64,000 nt of DNA from Corynebacterium halotolerans YIM 70093 = DSM 44683 (GCF_000341345.1 NC_020302.1:972075-1036074), one strand, 5' to 3'. Positions 7,529-19,851 are shown, counted from the first letter of the stretch. Program-made: numbers and translations. Notes: a model not told the origin generated them from the letters alone.

Positions 7529-9665
7529 AGCCGGACGGGGTCTCCGCGCCCTTGAGGAGCAGGTCCTTCGCGGCCTGGAAGGCGATCGAGTAGTCGTAGT
7601 CCCGTGACATCGGCAGGTAGGCCGGGTCATCCTCGTTCTGGCGGTCGACGACGGCGGCCATGCGCTCCAGCGACTCGATGACCTGCTCCTCGGTGACCAC
7701 GCCGTGGACCAGCCAGTTGCACAGCAGCTGGGAGGAGATGCGCAGGGTGGCGCGGTCCTCCATCAGGGCGGTGTCGTGGATGTCCGGGACCTTGGAGCAG
7801 CCCACGCCCTGCTCGACCCAGCGGACGACGTAGCCGAGGATGGACTGGCAGTTGTTGTCCAGCTCCTCCTGCTTCTCCTCCTCGGTCCAGTCGGCGGACG
7901 GGGCGACCGGGACGGTCAGCAGATCGTGGAGGGAGTCGCGGCGGCCGGCCTTCTTCAGCTCCTCCTGGGCGGCGAAGACATCGACGCGGTGGTAGTGGGT
8001 GGCGTGCAGGGTCGCGCCGGTGGGGGAGGGGACCCACGCGGTGTTCGCGCCCTCGCGCGGCTGGCCGATCTTGGCCTCGAGCATCTCGGCCATCAGCTCG
8101 GTCTGCGCCCACATGCCCTTGCCGATCTGCGCGCGACCGGACAGGCCGCGCTCGAGGCCGGCGTCGACGTTGTTGTCCTCGTAGGCCTGCTTCCAGGGGG
8201 AGGTCTGCATGTCGGCCTTGCGAACCATGGCGCCGGCCTGCATGGAGGTGTGGATCTCATCGCCCGTGCGGTCGAGGAAGCCGGTGTTGATGAACGCCAG
8301 GCGGTCGGCGACGTTCATGATGCAGGCGTCCAGGTTGGCGGAGGTGCGGCGCTCCTCGTCCATGACGCCGACCTTGATGGTGTAGCGCGGCAGGCCGAGC
8401 AGATCCTCGACGCGGCCGAACAGGTCATTGGTGAAGGCGACCTCCTCGGGGCCGTGCTGCTTCGGCTTGACGATGTAGATGGACCCGGTGCGGGAGTTGC
8501 GCAGCGGGTTGCGGACGTTCAGGCCCGGGATGGCGCAGAGGGCGGTGATGACCGCATCCATGATGCCCTCGTAGATCTCCTCGCCGTCGACCAGGATGGC
8601 GGGGTTGCGCATGAGGTGGCCGACGTTGCGGACGAACAGCAGGGAGCGCCCGTGCAGGCGGATCTCCGTGCCGTTGCGGCCGATGTAGGAGCGGTCCGGG
8701 TTCAGGGTGCGGGTGAAGGCACGCCCGTCCTTGGTGACCTGCTCGGACAGCTCACCGGTGTTGAGGCCGAACCAGTTGCGGTAGCCGAGGGTCTTGTCCT
8801 CGCCGTCGACGGCCGCGACGGAGTCCTCGAAGTCCATGATGGTGGTGACCGCGGACTCGAGGATGATGTCCTTGATGCCGGCCTTGTCGTCCCGGCCGAT
8901 GGGGGAGGTCGGATCGATCTCCAGCTGGATGTGCAGGCCGTTGTGGCGCAGCAGGATGCAGCCCGGATCGTCGATCTCGCCGCAGAAGCCGCGGTAGACG
9001 GTCTTGTCCTTCAGGCGGTGCTCCCGGCCGTCGACCGTCGCGGCCAGGTAGCCGTCCAGGATGCTGTACTTCTCGACGTCCGCGTGGGAGGCGCCGTCGA
9101 GCGGGATGGCGGCGTCGAGGAACTCGCGCCCCCAGGCGATGACCTTCCGACCGCGGACCGGGTTGTACTCCCGGCCCTTCCCGGCCCCGCCGTCCTCGGG
9201 GATGGCGTTGGTGCCGTAGAGCGCGTCGTAGAGGGAGCCCCAGCGCGCGTTGGCGGCGTTGATGGCGAAACGTGCGTTGAGGATCGGGACGACCAACTGC
9301 GGGCCGGCCATGGTGGCGACCTCCTCGTCGATGCCGCGGGTGCGGATCCTGTTCTCCGCGGGAGTGGCGACCAGGTAACCGATGTCGCGGAGGAACTTCT
9401 CGTGCTCGACCGGATCGGGCCGGCCCGGGTTGGCGCGGTAGTACTCGTCGAGCTGTTCCTGCAGCTCATCGCGGCGGGCCAGCAGCTTCCGGTTGCGGGG
9501 GGTGAACTCCCGGACGAGGTCGGCGAATCCGGCCCAGAAATCGTCGGCGTCGACACCCACGGTCGGCAGGACACTGTCGGTGAGGAAGTCGTGCAGGACC
9601 TCGGCCACCTGGAGGCCGGCGACGTCGAGGCGCTCGGTGGTGTCCTTCAGCTTGGTCTGGATCAT
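7467..9665 (-). CDS. aceB: Malate synthase G
   Basis: A 732-residue cytoplasmic enzyme that condenses glyoxylate with acetyl-CoA to malate, the second step of the glyoxylate shunt. Length and motifs are those of the G form: [15 protein letters not shown] near residue 300 (acidic metal and substrate site), [19 protein letters not shown] near 355, and [27 protein letters not shown] near 475. The start at 9665 (MIQTK) is chosen for AAGGAGCAGAG directly upstream. It is divergent from aceA, as in C. glutamicum. Its last 62 bases are in the right repeat copy, and the reading frame is complete. Confidence 0.96.
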   Translation of the reverse strand: MIQTKLKDTTERLDVAGLQVAEVLHDFLTDSVLPTVGVDADDFWAGFADLVREFTPRNRKLLARRDELQEQLDEYYRANPGRPDPVEHEKFLRDIGYLVATPAENRIRTRGIDEEVATMAGPQLVVPILNARFAINAANARWGSLYDALYGTNAIPEDGGAGKGREYNPVRGRKVIAWGREFLDAAIPLDGASHADVEKYSILDGYLAATVDGREHRLKDKTVYRGFCGEIDDPGCILLRHNGLHIQLEIDPTSPIGRDDKAGIKDIILESAVTTIMDFEDSVAAVDGEDKTLGYRNWFGLNTGELSEQVTKDGRAFTRTLNPDRSYIGRNGTEIRLHGRSLLFVRNVGHLMRNPAILVDGEEIYEGIMDAVITALCAIPGLNVRNPLRNSRTGSIYIVKPKQHGPEEVAFTNDLFGRVEDLLGLPRYTIKVGVMDEERRTSANLDACIMNVADRLAFINTGFLDRTGDEIHTSMQAGAMVRKADMQTSPWKQAYEDNNVDAGLERGLSGRAQIGKGMWAQTELMAEMLEAKIGQPREGANTAWVPSPTGATLHATHYHRVDVFAAQEELKKAGRRDSLHDLLTVPVAPSADWTEEEKQEELDNNCQSILGYVVRWVEQGVGCSKVPDIHDTALMEDRATLRISSQLLCNWLVHGVVTEEQVIESLERMAAVVDRQNEDDPAYLPMSRDYDYSIAFQAAKDLLLKGAETPSGYTEPILHARRREFKEREGLR

Positions 9666-10121
9666 CTCTGCTCCTTGGCAGTGAGGGAGGCGGGGGACTG
9701 TCGCGTCGGTGCGATGGCCCAACACTAAGTGATGCCAGTCACCCCGTAAATACTTTTGCCGATTTCACCTCCCACTACCCCTGCCGTGACGGGGGTCTCT
9801 GCCCGCCGGGACGGGTGTGAAGGGGGGTAGTCGTGTGTAAGCAGGGCTTTTTCTCCCGCGGTATTTGCGCAGGTTGCGGCGCGTGATTCGAGATGGGCAT
9901 ACGAAACTTGCCGTGTGTGGGATTCGCAAAGTTAGCCAAACACCCCTTTACCCCCGCACACAATTTGGAAGGGGGAATCCATTGACGTGCGGCACACCAT
10001 GCAGCACGCTGTGAACCACGCCACCACGAACGGTTCGCCGAGACCGTCAGGTGGAATCTCCTCCATCCCCCTCCGGGGCCCCGCCCCGGTCCGCAGAGAA
10101 GACAGGAAAGTGAGTCCTCAC
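9666..10121. promoter_or_regulatory. Divergent aceB-aceA control region with RamA- and RamB-like sites
   Basis: 456 bases with no supported gene. G- or C-runs of the type bound by RamA (short runs of 4-6 G or C flanked by A/T) occur at 9791-9795, 9822-9827, 9942-9945, 9951-9955 and 9970-9975. TTCGCAAAGTTAG at 9923-9935 matches the RamB half-palindrome TTTGCAAAGTTTG at 11 of 13 bases. RamA activates and RamB represses aceA and aceB in C. glutamicum in response to acetate. The consensus sequences are recalled, not searched. Confidence 0.6.
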
Positions 10122-11429
10122 ATGACCACCACCGGCCAGGCACGTACCGCAGCAGAAATCCAGCAGGACTGGGACCTCAACCCCCGCTGGGAGGGCATTG
10201 ACCGCGACTACACCGCCGAGCAGGTCGCCGAGCTCCAGGGCTCCGTCGTCGAGGAGCACACCCTCGCCCGCCGCGGCGCCGAGATCCTCTGGGACAAGGT
10301 CTCCCGTCGCGACGGCTCCTACGTCCACGCCCTCGGCGCGCTGACCGGCAACCAGGCCGTCCAGCAGGTCCGCGGCGGACTGGAGGCCGTCTACCTCTCC
10401 GGCTGGCAGGTCGCCGGTGACGCCAATCTCTCCGGCCACACCTACCCGGACCAGTCCCTGTACCCGGCCAACTCGGTCCCGCAGGTCGTCCGCCGCATCA
10501 ACAACGCCCTGCTCCGCGCCGACGAGGTCGCCCGCGTCGAGGGCGACGCGAGCGTCGACAACTGGCTCGTCCCGATCGTCGCCGACGGCGAGGCCGGCTT
10601 CGGCGGCGCACTGAACGTCTACGAGCTGCAGAAGGCCATGATCGCCGCCGGCGCCGCCGGCACCCACTGGGAGGATCAGCTCGCCTCCGAGAAGAAGTGC
10701 GGCCACCTGGGCGGCAAGGTTCTCATCCCGACCCAGCAGCACATCCGCACCCTGAACTCCGCCCGCCTGGCCGCCGACGTCGCCAACACCCCGACCGTCG
10801 TCATCGCCCGCACCGACGCCGAGGCCGCCACCCTGATCACCTCGGACGTCGACGAGCGCGACCAGCGCTTCATCACCGGCGAGCGCACCGCCGAGGGCTA
10901 CTACCACGTCCAGAACGGCCTCGAGCCCTGCATCGCCCGCGCGAAGGCCTACGCCCCGTACGCGGACATGATCTGGATGGAGACCGGCACCCCGGACCTT
11001 GAGCTGGCCAAGCAGTTCGCCGAGGGCGTGCGCTCCGAGTTCCCGGACCAGCTGCTGTCCTACAACTGCTCCCCGTCGTTCAACTGGTCCGCGCACCTGG
11101 ACGCCGACGAGATCGCCAAGTTCCAGAAGGAGCTGGGTGCGATGGGCTTCACCTTCCAGTTCATCACCCTGGCCGGCTTCCACTCGCTCAACTACGGCAT
11201 GTTCGACCTGGCCCACGGCTACGCCCGCGAGGGCATGACCGCCTTCGTCGACCTGCAGAACCGCGAGTTCGCCGCGGCCGAGGAGCGCGGTTTCACCGCC
11301 GTCAAGCACCAGCGTGAGGTCGGTGCCGGCTACTTCGACACCATCGCCACCACCGTCGACCCGAACTCCTCCACCACCGCCCTGAAGGGCTCCACGGAGG
11401 AAGGACAGTTCGCCACGGTCAACGCGTAA
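10122..11429 (+). CDS. aceA: Isocitrate lyase
   Basis: A 435-residue cytoplasmic enzyme that splits isocitrate into glyoxylate and succinate, the first step of the glyoxylate shunt. The catalytic loop [12 protein letters not shown] (Cys near residue 195) and [11 protein letters not shown] near 320 are diagnostic. [11 protein letters not shown] and RTDAEAA bind metal and substrate. The start at 10122 ([18 protein letters not shown]) lines up with C. glutamicum AceA as I recall it and has AGGAAAG about 11 bases upstream. The longer readings to 9987 lie in the regulatory region. A hairpin terminator follows. Confidence 0.97.
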   Translation: MTTTGQARTAAEIQQDWDLNPRWEGIDRDYTAEQVAELQGSVVEEHTLARRGAEILWDKVSRRDGSYVHALGALTGNQAVQQVRGGLEAVYLSGWQVAGDANLSGHTYPDQSLYPANSVPQVVRRINNALLRADEVARVEGDASVDNWLVPIVADGEAGFGGALNVYELQKAMIAAGAAGTHWEDQLASEKKCGHLGGKVLIPTQQHIRTLNSARLAADVANTPTVVIARTDAEAATLITSDVDERDQRFITGERTAEGYYHVQNGLEPCIARAKAYAPYADMIWMETGTPDLELAKQFAEGVRSEFPDQLLSYNCSPSFNWSAHLDADEIAKFQKELGAMGFTFQFITLAGFHSLNYGMFDLAHGYAREGMTAFVDLQNREFAAAEERGFTAVKHQREVGAGYFDTIATTVDPNSSTTALKGSTEEGQFATVNA

Positions 11430-11462
11430 CAACCCTCTCCTGAAGGGTCACCAGAGGCAGGG

Positions 11463-11497
11463 AACGGACCGGACAGTCACCGACTCTCCGGTCCGTT
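11463..11497 (+). terminator. Terminator after aceA
   Basis: A ten-pair perfect stem AACGGACCGG / CCGGTCCGTT followed by TTCTCATTT. Confidence 0.8.
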
Positions 11498-11542
11498 TCT
11501 CATTTCCCCCGCAGCTACGCCACCTGAAAGGACCATCAGCTC

Positions 11543-12040
11543 ATGACCACCTTCATCCCCACGGCGGATCTGGTCGACATCATCGGCGCGGACGTCCGCT
11601 CCTGCGACACCCAGTTCTTCAACTTCGGCGGGACAACCGAGTTCTGCGGCCCCGTCACCACCATCAGGTGCTTCCAGGACAACGGTCTGGTCAAAAAGAC
11701 CCTGAACACCCCCAACCCGGGCGGGGTGCTGGTCGTCGACGGTGACTCGTCGAAGCACACCGCGCTCATGGGCGACGTCATCGCCGCCGCGGGCGTCGAG
11801 AACGGCTGGGCCGGGGTGGTCATCCTCGGCGTCATCCGCGACTCCGCGGTGGTGGGCACCATGGCATTCGGCTGCAAGGCGCTCGGCACCAACCCGCGCA
11901 AGTCCACCAAGACCGAGGCGGGGGAGAAGGACATCGTGGTCTCCTTCGGCGGCGTCGACTTCGTCCCGGGCCACACCCTCTACGCCGACAGCGACGGCAT
12001 CGTGGTCACCGAAGCGCCGGTGGCGGTGCCGGCGCGGTAG
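11543..12040 (+). CDS. rraA: RraA family protein (RNase E inhibitor-like)
   Basis: A 165-residue protein of the RraA/MenG-like fold. In E. coli RraA binds and inhibits RNase E; some relatives are aldolases, so a regulatory role here is inferred. [44 protein letters not shown] (residues about 61-104) is the conserved core, with the G-D-x-x-A and RD motifs. The length matches the ribonuclease regulator group (about 160). AAAGGA precedes the ATG by about 10 bases. It stands alone between two terminators. Confidence 0.88.
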   Translation: MTTFIPTADLVDIIGADVRSCDTQFFNFGGTTEFCGPVTTIRCFQDNGLVKKTLNTPNPGGVLVVDGDSSKHTALMGDVIAAAGVENGWAGVVILGVIRDSAVVGTMAFGCKALGTNPRKSTKTEAGEKDIVVSFGGVDFVPGHTLYADSDGIVVTEAPVAVPAR

Positions 12041-12056
12041 CGGCCGGACACAGAGA

Positions 12057-12098
12057 CGACGACGGGCGTCCCCGGAATTCCGGGGACGCCCGTCGTCG
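12057..12098. terminator. Bidirectional terminator between rraA and the TetR gene
   Basis: A 42-base perfect palindrome with its centre at 12077/12078 (GGCGTCCCCGGAATTCCGGG). It lies between two converging genes, and the minus-strand TetR gene ends 15 bases beyond. Confidence 0.75.
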
Positions 12099-12112
12099 CC
12101 TCGTCAGGGGCG

Positions 12113-12706
12113 TTAAGCCAGTCTCACCACAGCGAAGGCGCGGTGGACCAGCTCCTCCCCGGTGGCCCCGTCGCGGGGTTCGGGAAGCGAGTAGTAGGTC
12201 TCGAGGGCCGTGCGCGCCACCGACACGGCGGCGTTGACGGCCACCTGTGAGCCGAATTCGTCGAGGCCGGACACCCGGGGGTGGACCGTCTCGAAGACCG
12301 GTCCCAGGTGCTCGGTGAACTCGGGACGGGCGTCGACGCCCGTGAGCGTCTGCAGCACGTCGCCGATGCGGAACAGGGTGGCGAACGAATCGAGTTCCCC
12401 GTGCCCGCCGTTGTCGCGGCGCAGCCCGACGAGCACGACCTTCTCGACCGCCTCGAACAACCCGACGTCCGCGGGCACGGCGTTGAGCTGCTCCGCCAGG
12501 GAGGAGGCGCGGTCGACGATGAACTCGACGAGCGCCTCCTCCATGGACGTGAAGTAGTTGTGGAAGGTGCGCGGTGAGACGCCCGCGGCCTCCGAGACGG
12601 CGGCCACGGTCAACCCCTCCGCGCCCCTGTCGAGCGCGAGACGGGCGGCCGCGCGCGCCAGGGTGGCGCGGGTGGCGGCCTTCTTGGTTTCACGGAGTCC
12701 GGACAT
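12113..12706 (-). CDS. TetR-family regulator
   Basis: A 197-residue repressor type. The N-terminal helix-turn-helix is clear: LTVAAVSEAAGVSPRTFHNYFTSMEEAL (residues about 32-59). The rest is the variable ligand-binding and dimer domain. The gene begins 14 bases after the MMPL transporter stop on the same strand, so the two are co-transcribed, and it most likely represses that operon. Candidate operators are the tandem palindromes at 15184-15219. The inducer is unknown. Confidence 0.88.
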   Translation of the reverse strand: MSGLRETKKAATRATLARAAARLALDRGAEGLTVAAVSEAAGVSPRTFHNYFTSMEEALVEFIVDRASSLAEQLNAVPADVGLFEAVEKVVLVGLRRDNGGHGELDSFATLFRIGDVLQTLTGVDARPEFTEHLGPVFETVHPRVSGLDEFGSQVAVNAAVSVARTALETYYSLPEPRDGATGEELVHRAFAVVRLA

Positions 12707-12720
12707 GATGGCTCAGGATT

Positions 12721-15093
12721 CTATCGTGCCGTGGCGGGTGCCGGCTCGGGCTGTGCGTCCGCGACGCTGAGGTCGCGGATGCCCTCGCCCTCGACGTCGA
12801 CCTTCGGCAGGATCTTGTCGAGCCACTTCGGCAGCCACCACGCGCGCTCGTCCAGCAGGAACATGGTGGCCGGAATGATCATCATGCGGACGATGAACGC
12901 GTCGAAGAACACCGCGACCGCCAGGGCGAAGCCCATGGTCTTGATGAAGACCATCTCCTGGGCCATGAAGGCCGCGAAGACGGAGATCATGATCAGGGCG
13001 GCGGCGGTGACCACGCGGGCCCCGTGCTTGAATCCGTTGGAGGTGGCGTTGCCGGCGGTCTTGCCGTGCGACCAGCCCTCGCGCATGCGGGTGACCAGGA
13101 AGACCTGGTAGTCCATCGCCAGGCCGAAGACCAGGCCGATGAGCATGATGGGCAGGAAGCTCAGCAGCGGCTGCGGATCGCCGATGATGCCGAACCAGCC
13201 CTCCTGGAAGATCGCCACGGTGACACCGAAGGTGGCGGCCACGGACAGGCCGAAGCCCAGGGCGGCGAGCAACGGGACCCAGATGGAGCGGAACACCAGC
13301 AGCAGCACCAGGAAGGCCAGCACCAGCACGATCGCGATGTAGGGCAGCAGCACGTCCTGGAGGCGGTCCGAAATGTCGTCGAAGATCGGGGTCACACCGG
13401 TGATGCCGTAGGTCGCGCCGGTCTGCTCGTTGTAGCCGGTCTCCGCGTCGCGCAGAGCCTGCAGGGTCTCGGAGGTCTGCGGGTCGGTCGCCCCGAACTC
13501 CGGAGTGATCAGGACCTGGGCGGTGTCCATGTCCTCGGTGGTGGCGACGACCTGGGCGTTGGTCACGCCCTCGGTGTCCAGGAACTCCTGCACCGCTGCG
13601 CCGACGGCGGCCGGGCGCTCCTCGGCAGGCAGGTCGATGGTGTCCACCAGGGCGATCATCGGGGCGTTGCGGCCCGGGCCGAAGGCGTCCTCGGTGATCT
13701 CGTGGGCGATGCGCGGCGGGGTGCCCGGGGCGGCGGTGCCGTCGGTCGGCATGGCCAGGCGCATGTTGACGGCCGGGATGGCCAGCAGGCCGAGCAACAG
13801 GACGCCCACCACCAGGTGCAGGACCGGGTGCTTACGCACGCGGCGGACCCAGCGCAGGCCCATGGTCGGGTGCTCGTCCTCCGGATCCGGTGCCTTCACG
13901 CCCGGCACGCGCCCGGCGAAGACGCGGGTGCCGAACAGGCTGACCAGGGCCGGGAGGAAGGACAGGGCGATCAGCACGGCGATGGCCACGGTGGCGGCGG
14001 CCGCCAGGGCCATGGCGGTCAGGAACGGGATGTTGATGATGGACAGCGCGGCCAGAGCGATCAGCACCGTCAGGCCGGCGAAGATCACGGCGGAGCCGGC
14101 GGTGCCGACGGCCATGCCCATCGCGTGCGCCCGGGTGGCCACGCTCATCCCGCGGAGCTTCTCCGCCAGGTCCTTCGGCTCCAGGTCGTTGCCGCCGGCG
14201 GCCTTGATCAGCTCGTTGCGGAAACGGGAGACGATGAACAGGGCGTAGTCGATGCCCACTGCCAGGCCGATCATGGAGGCCAGGACCGGGGTCATCTCGT
14301 TGATGTCGTCGGAGAAGGCGGTGGTCAACTGGACGCCCAGGATGCCGATGCCGACGCCGATGATGGCGGAGATCAGCGGCATGCCGGCGGCGACGACGGA
14401 ACCGAAGGTGACCAGCAGGACCACGGCGGCGACCAGCAGGCCGATGAGCTCGGAGGTCATGTTGATGGTGGTGGCGGCCGCGCCGAAGGCGTTGCCGTTG
14501 TAGACCACCGTCAGGTCACCCTCGTCGTACTCGTCGAGCACGTTGGTGACGGCCTCGAGGTCCTCGGCCGCGATGTCCATCACGGCCGGGGCGTCGAAGC
14601 TCACGGAGATGATGCCGGTGGTCTCGTCCTCGCTCAGCGGGCTGACGGCGGCGACGTCGGCGGCGATCTTCTCCGGCGGGGTGCCCTGGGCCTCGAGCTG
14701 AGGAACCATCTGCGCCTGCAGGCCCTGGGCGGCCAGGACCGGATCGACGACCGCCTCGGGATTCTCGAGCACGCCGGTCTGACGGACCTCCTCGAGCATC
14801 TCGTTGACCTCGGCCTGGACGGCCGGATCGGTCAGCGTCTGTCCCTCGGGGGCCTGGACGGCGATATTGCCGGTGGGGGCGCTGGTGGAGTCCTCGGCGT
14901 CGGGGAAGCGCTCCTGCATCTTCTCCATCGTGACCACCGAGTCCAGCCCCGGGATGGTGAAGGTGGTGGACGGGGACTTGGCGAAGAGGCCGGCGAGGGT
15001 ACCGACCGCGATCAGGATGATCAGCCACAAGGCCAGGAAGGGCCATTTCTTCCGGTAGGCGAGACTACCGAGGTTGTAGAGGAATTTAGCCAT
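12721..15093 (-). CDS. MMPL/RND-family exporter
   Basis: A 790-residue inner-membrane exporter. There is one helix at about 14-35, then an external loop (about 40-190), then a block of helices (about 190-360). A cytosolic linker, a second external loop (about 400-570) and a second helix block (about 575-750) follow. This is the duplicated MMPL layout. AVGIDYALFIVSRFR and GLAMDYQVFLVTRMREG are the paired proton-relay motifs (GxDYxxF). Family members export lipids or drugs. The start at 15093 (MAKFLYNLG) gives a normal N-terminus; the 58 residues upstream are not membrane-like. It is co-transcribed with the TetR gene. Confidence 0.88.
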   Translation of the reverse strand: MAKFLYNLGSLAYRKKWPFLALWLIILIAVGTLAGLFAKSPSTTFTIPGLDSVVTMEKMQERFPDAEDSTSAPTGNIAVQAPEGQTLTDPAVQAEVNEMLEEVRQTGVLENPEAVVDPVLAAQGLQAQMVPQLEAQGTPPEKIAADVAAVSPLSEDETTGIISVSFDAPAVMDIAAEDLEAVTNVLDEYDEGDLTVVYNGNAFGAAATTINMTSELIGLLVAAVVLLVTFGSVVAAGMPLISAIIGVGIGILGVQLTTAFSDDINEMTPVLASMIGLAVGIDYALFIVSRFRNELIKAAGGNDLEPKDLAEKLRGMSVATRAHAMGMAVGTAGSAVIFAGLTVLIALAALSIINIPFLTAMALAAAATVAIAVLIALSFLPALVSLFGTRVFAGRVPGVKAPDPEDEHPTMGLRWVRRVRKHPVLHLVVGVLLLGLLAIPAVNMRLAMPTDGTAAPGTPPRIAHEITEDAFGPGRNAPMIALVDTIDLPAEERPAAVGAAVQEFLDTEGVTNAQVVATTEDMDTAQVLITPEFGATDPQTSETLQALRDAETGYNEQTGATYGITGVTPIFDDISDRLQDVLLPYIAIVLVLAFLVLLLVFRSIWVPLLAALGFGLSVAATFGVTVAIFQEGWFGIIGDPQPLLSFLPIMLIGLVFGLAMDYQVFLVTRMREGWSHGKTAGNATSNGFKHGARVVTAAALIMISVFAAFMAQEMVFIKTMGFALAVAVFFDAFIVRMMIIPATMFLLDERAWWLPKWLDKILPKVDVEGEGIRDLSVADAQPEPAPATAR

Positions 15094-15183
15094 GCAGGAT
15101 CTGCTTGTCCTTCTTCTAGGGTTTCGGGCGCGACCCCGTCGGTGCCGGAGTCCCGGACACGAAGGAGGGCCGCCGAATGATAC

Positions 15184-15219
15184 TTGCACAGAGTATGCAA
15201 GATTGCACGGCGGGTGCAA
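15184..15219. promoter_or_regulatory. Tandem 17-bp palindromes upstream of the MMPL-TetR operon
   Basis: TTGCA-N7-TGCAA occurs at 15184-15200 and again at 15203-15219, with centres 19 bp apart, so the two lie on nearly the same face of the helix. On the minus strand a candidate TTGCAC (15219-15214) and TACTCT (15195-15190), 18 bases apart, lie within them. They are the likely operators of the downstream TetR repressor. The regulator assignment is inferred. Confidence 0.6.
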
Positions 15220-15359
15220 ACGGATCTTTTCGTCTCCGACTTGGCTGGTTTGTGGGAGTGCCGCCACTACGCGGCCGCGGGTCCGGCCCTCCGTCCGGTA
15301 CCTCGTCCGGCCGCCGCTCGCCCCTCTTTTCTCCCGGCGGGAAAGGGGTGGAAAAGCTC

Positions 15360-15389
15360 TTTACAGATTGTTCAACAATCCCATATGAT
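15360..15389 (+). promoter_or_regulatory. Promoter and operator of the transporter/DUF1445 arm of the 5-oxoproline cluster
   Basis: TTTACA (15360-15365), an 18-base spacer and TATGAT (15384-15389). The spacer holds the palindrome GATTGTT-C-AACAATC (15366-15380), so a bound repressor would sit between the two promoter boxes. The same palindrome recurs at 22243-22259. The GntR/FCD protein at 17431-18084 is the obvious candidate ligand. Confidence 0.7.
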
Positions 15390-15438
15390 GAGCCACATCA
15401 CATTCAGTACGTGCCGTACATCACGAAGGGCAGGACCA

Positions 15439-16671
15439 GTGACTCACCAGGCAGAAGAGCGGCGGCAGGAGCAGGGCCGTACCGCCTCCCGTCGCGGGCG
15501 GAGCGCGATTCTCGGCGCCATGTTCCTCATGGCCACGAGCGCGATCGGCCCGGGATTCCTCACCCAGACCAGCGTGTTCACGGCGCAGATGGGGGCGGCG
15601 TTCGCCTTCGCCATCCTGATCTCGATTCTGGTGGACATCGCCATCCAGCTGAACGTCTGGCGGGTCCTGGCGGTCTCGGGGCTGCGGGCCAACGAACTCG
15701 GCAACACCGTGCTGCCGTACCTGGGCTGGGTGATGGCCGCCTTCGTGTTCGTCGGCGGGCTGGTGTTCAACATCGGCAATATCGCCGGCACAGGCCTCGG
15801 CATCAACGCCATGCTGGGACTGGACCCGAAGATCGGCGGTGCGGTCTCCGCGCTGATCGCCATCTTCGTCTTCCTGTCCAGGCGCGCCGGGCTGGCACTC
15901 GACAGGATCGTCGTCGGCCTCGGCGCGATCATGATCCTGCTGATGCTGTATGTGGCGGTGGTCTCCGCCCCGCCGGTCGGCGAGGCGCTGAGAAACACCG
16001 TCGCCCCCGAGAACGTCGACTTCCTCGTGATCACCACCCTGATCGGAGGCACCGTCGGCGGCTACATCACCTTCGCCGGCGCCCACCGCATGATCGACAG
16101 CGGAATCACCGGCCGGGAGAGCGTCCGGGAGATCACCCGCGGCTCCGTGCTGGGCATCATCGTCACCGGAGTCATGCGCGTGCTGCTCTTCCTCGCGGTG
16201 CTCGGCGTCGTCGCCACGGGCGTCGCACTCTCCCAGGACAACACCGCGGCCGACGCCTTCTACCACGCGGCGGGTGAGGTGGGACTCCGGGTCTTCGGTG
16301 TCGTCCTGTGGGCGGCGGGTCTGACCTCCGTCATCGGCGCGTCCTACACCTCGGTCACCTTCGTGACCACCCAGACGACCCCGGACCGCACCCGCTCGGT
16401 CATCACCGTCGTCTTCATCGCCGTGTGCGCCGTCGCCTACCTCCTCCTGGAGACCGCGCCGCAGACCCTGCTGATCTTCGCCGGCGCCTTCAACGGGCTC
16501 ATCCTGCCCGTCGGCTTCGCCGTCGTCCTGTGGGTCGCCTGGCGACGCCGCGACCTGCTGGACGGCTACCGGTACCCGGTGTGGCTGCTCGTCCTCGGCG
16601 TCCTGGTCTGGCTGCTCACGATCTACCTCGGCTGGAATTCCCTGACCGGTATCTCGTCCCTGTGGAGCTGA
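15439..16671 (+). CDS. NRAMP-family transporter (YcsG type)
   Basis: A 410-residue multi-pass membrane protein with about 11 helices. Helix 1 carries [21 protein letters not shown], in the place of the NRAMP metal motif DPGN, so the usual Asp-Asn metal ligands are not evident. Helix 6 reads [15 protein letters not shown]. In B. subtilis ycsG sits in the ycsF-ycsI-kip cluster, the same partners as here. Uptake of 5-oxoproline or a related acid rather than Mn2+ is therefore plausible, by inference. The GTG start at 15439 follows GGGCAGGACCA. The ATGs at 15385/15388 overlap the -10 box and are rejected. Confidence 0.8.
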   Translation: MTHQAEERRQEQGRTASRRGRSAILGAMFLMATSAIGPGFLTQTSVFTAQMGAAFAFAILISILVDIAIQLNVWRVLAVSGLRANELGNTVLPYLGWVMAAFVFVGGLVFNIGNIAGTGLGINAMLGLDPKIGGAVSALIAIFVFLSRRAGLALDRIVVGLGAIMILLMLYVAVVSAPPVGEALRNTVAPENVDFLVITTLIGGTVGGYITFAGAHRMIDSGITGRESVREITRGSVLGIIVTGVMRVLLFLAVLGVVATGVALSQDNTAADAFYHAAGEVGLRVFGVVLWAAGLTSVIGASYTSVTFVTTQTTPDRTRSVITVVFIAVCAVAYLLLETAPQTLLIFAGAFNGLILPVGFAVVLWVAWRRRDLLDGYRYPVWLLVLGVLVWLLTIYLGWNSLTGISSLWS

Positions 16672-16676
16672 CCGAC

Positions 16677-17468
16677 ATGGATGACAGGGACAAGGCGAAG
16701 CTGACGCCCGCCCGGGCCCGCGAGCTCTTCCGCGGCGGGGCGGTCACGCCCACCGCGGGCTTCTCCCGGGGCCACGCACAGGCGAATCTCATTGCGGTGC
16801 CGGTCGAGGACGCCTTCGACTTCCTGCTGTTCGCGCAGCGCAACCCGAAGCCGTGTCCGCTGCTCGGCGTGCTGGAGCCGGGCCAGGTCTCGTCGGAGCT
16901 CCTGACGGGCGGCGATATCCGCACCGACCTCCCGTCCTACCGCATCTACCGGGACGGCGAACTCGTGGACGAGGTCCCCGACGCCACCGGATGGTGGCGC
17001 GACGACATGGTCTCGTTCCTCATCGGGTGCTCGTTCACCTTCGAGTCCGCGCTGCTGGACAACGGCGTCCCAGTCGCCCACATCGAGCAGAACCGCAACG
17101 TCCCCATGTACCGGACCTCGATCGACACCGTCCCGGCGGGGCGTTTCGCCGGGCCGTTGGTGGTGTCCATGCGCCCCGTCCCGGCCTCGCAGGTCGCCGA
17201 CGCCGTGCGCATCACCTCCCGCTATCCGGCGGTGCACGGGGCGCCGGTCCACGTCGGTGATCCGGGTGCGATCGGCATCCCCGACCTGGCGCACCCGGAC
17301 TTCGGGGAGGCCGTGGACCTGCCCCCGGGAGCCGTACCGGTGTTCTGGGCGTGCGGGGTCACGCCTCAGGCGGTGGTCATGGCCTCGCGGCCGGCCCTGG
17401 CCATCAGCCACTCACCCGGGCACATGCTCGTCACCGATGCCAGAGATCTGCAGTATCAGGTGCCGTAG
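16677..17468 (+). CDS. DUF1445 / D-glutamate cyclase-like putative hydro-lyase (YcsI type)
   Basis: A 263-residue cytoplasmic protein. [31 protein letters not shown] (about residues 117-147) and the late [32 protein letters not shown] (about 223-254) are the conserved segments of this family. Mammalian DGLUCY contains the same domain and converts D-glutamate to 5-oxo-D-proline, which fits the surrounding oxoprolinase genes; the role here is inferred. TGGAG lies inside the end of the upstream gene, 9 bases before the ATG. Its last 38 bases overlap the converging regulator gene. Confidence 0.82.
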   Translation: MDDRDKAKLTPARARELFRGGAVTPTAGFSRGHAQANLIAVPVEDAFDFLLFAQRNPKPCPLLGVLEPGQVSSELLTGGDIRTDLPSYRIYRDGELVDEVPDATGWWRDDMVSFLIGCSFTFESALLDNGVPVAHIEQNRNVPMYRTSIDTVPAGRFAGPLVVSMRPVPASQVADAVRITSRYPAVHGAPVHVGDPGAIGIPDLAHPDFGEAVDLPPGAVPVFWACGVTPQAVVMASRPALAISHSPGHMLVTDARDLQYQVP

Positions 17469-18084
17469 CGGCGAAGAGCTCCTCGAGTCTCTCACTGGTG
17501 CCCGCGAGTGAGGCCTGCAGTACCCGGGCGGCCTCCTCGCGCTCCCCCTGCCGGAGCAGATCCAGGACCCGCCGGTTGACCGGCACGTAGGCGGCGTGGA
17601 AATCGGGCTGCTGCGCCAGGACGCGCAGGAAGGCCAGGCGCATCTGCGCGAGCACCCGATCCATGGTCTCGTCGAGGAGGCGCGAACCCGCCCCGGCCAC
17701 CAGCTCTCGGTGGAAGCGCTGGTTGGCGGTGGCGGCATCGCTCAACCGCCCCTCGCCCAACGCCTGTTCCGCCTCCGCGACGATGGCCTCCAGCCTGGCG
17801 ATGTCGTGGTGGGCACCCCAGCGCACCGCCCCGGGTTCGATGGCGCCGCGGGCGAGGTAGAGATCCCGGACGTCGTCCGCCGTGGGGGCGGAGATGAACA
17901 CCCCGCGGAAGGGGATCCTGGTCAGCACGCCGTCCGCGATGAGCATGGCGAAGCTCTCCCGCAGGGTGTTGCGGGAGATACCGAAACGCTCGGACATCTC
18001 GGTCTCGATCAACTTCTCGCCGGGGGTGAACTCGCCGGCCGAGATGGCCTGGCGGATGGCGCCGGCGGCGGAGTGGGCACGCAT
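17431..18084 (-). CDS. GntR-family regulator, FCD (FadR) subgroup
   Basis: A 217-residue repressor. The winged helix (about residues 1-68) includes [27 protein letters not shown]. The FCD ligand domain (about 72-205) includes [16 protein letters not shown] and [14 protein letters not shown], with conserved Asp/His positions used for metal and acid ligands. It is the last gene of the minus-strand cluster, starting 9 bases after the biotin carboxylase gene. It probably binds GGATTGTTGAACAATCC and senses 5-oxoproline or an intermediate (inference). Confidence 0.88.
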   Translation of the reverse strand: MRAHSAAGAIRQAISAGEFTPGEKLIETEMSERFGISRNTLRESFAMLIADGVLTRIPFRGVFISAPTADDVRDLYLARGAIEPGAVRWGAHHDIARLEAIVAEAEQALGEGRLSDAATANQRFHRELVAGAGSRLLDETMDRVLAQMRLAFLRVLAQQPDFHAAYVPVNRRVLDLLRQGEREEAARVLQASLAGTSERLEELFAATAPDTADLWHR

Positions 18085-18093
18085 ACGCTCACT

Positions 18094-19847
<1,754 letters not shown>

Positions 19848-19851
<4 letters not shown>

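Noticed and set aside
7704..9728. 674-codon plus-strand frame opposite malate synthase
   Set aside because: Antisense shadow of aceB with no recognisable motif and typical mirror-frame composition.
13024..15180. 718-codon plus-strand frame opposite the MMPL exporter
   Set aside because: Antisense shadow; extreme Gly/His/Gln/Asp content and no ribosome site.
15385..15390. ATG codons as start of the NRAMP-type gene
   Set aside because: They lie in the TATGAT -10 box right after the operator; GTG at 15439 has a good ribosome site.
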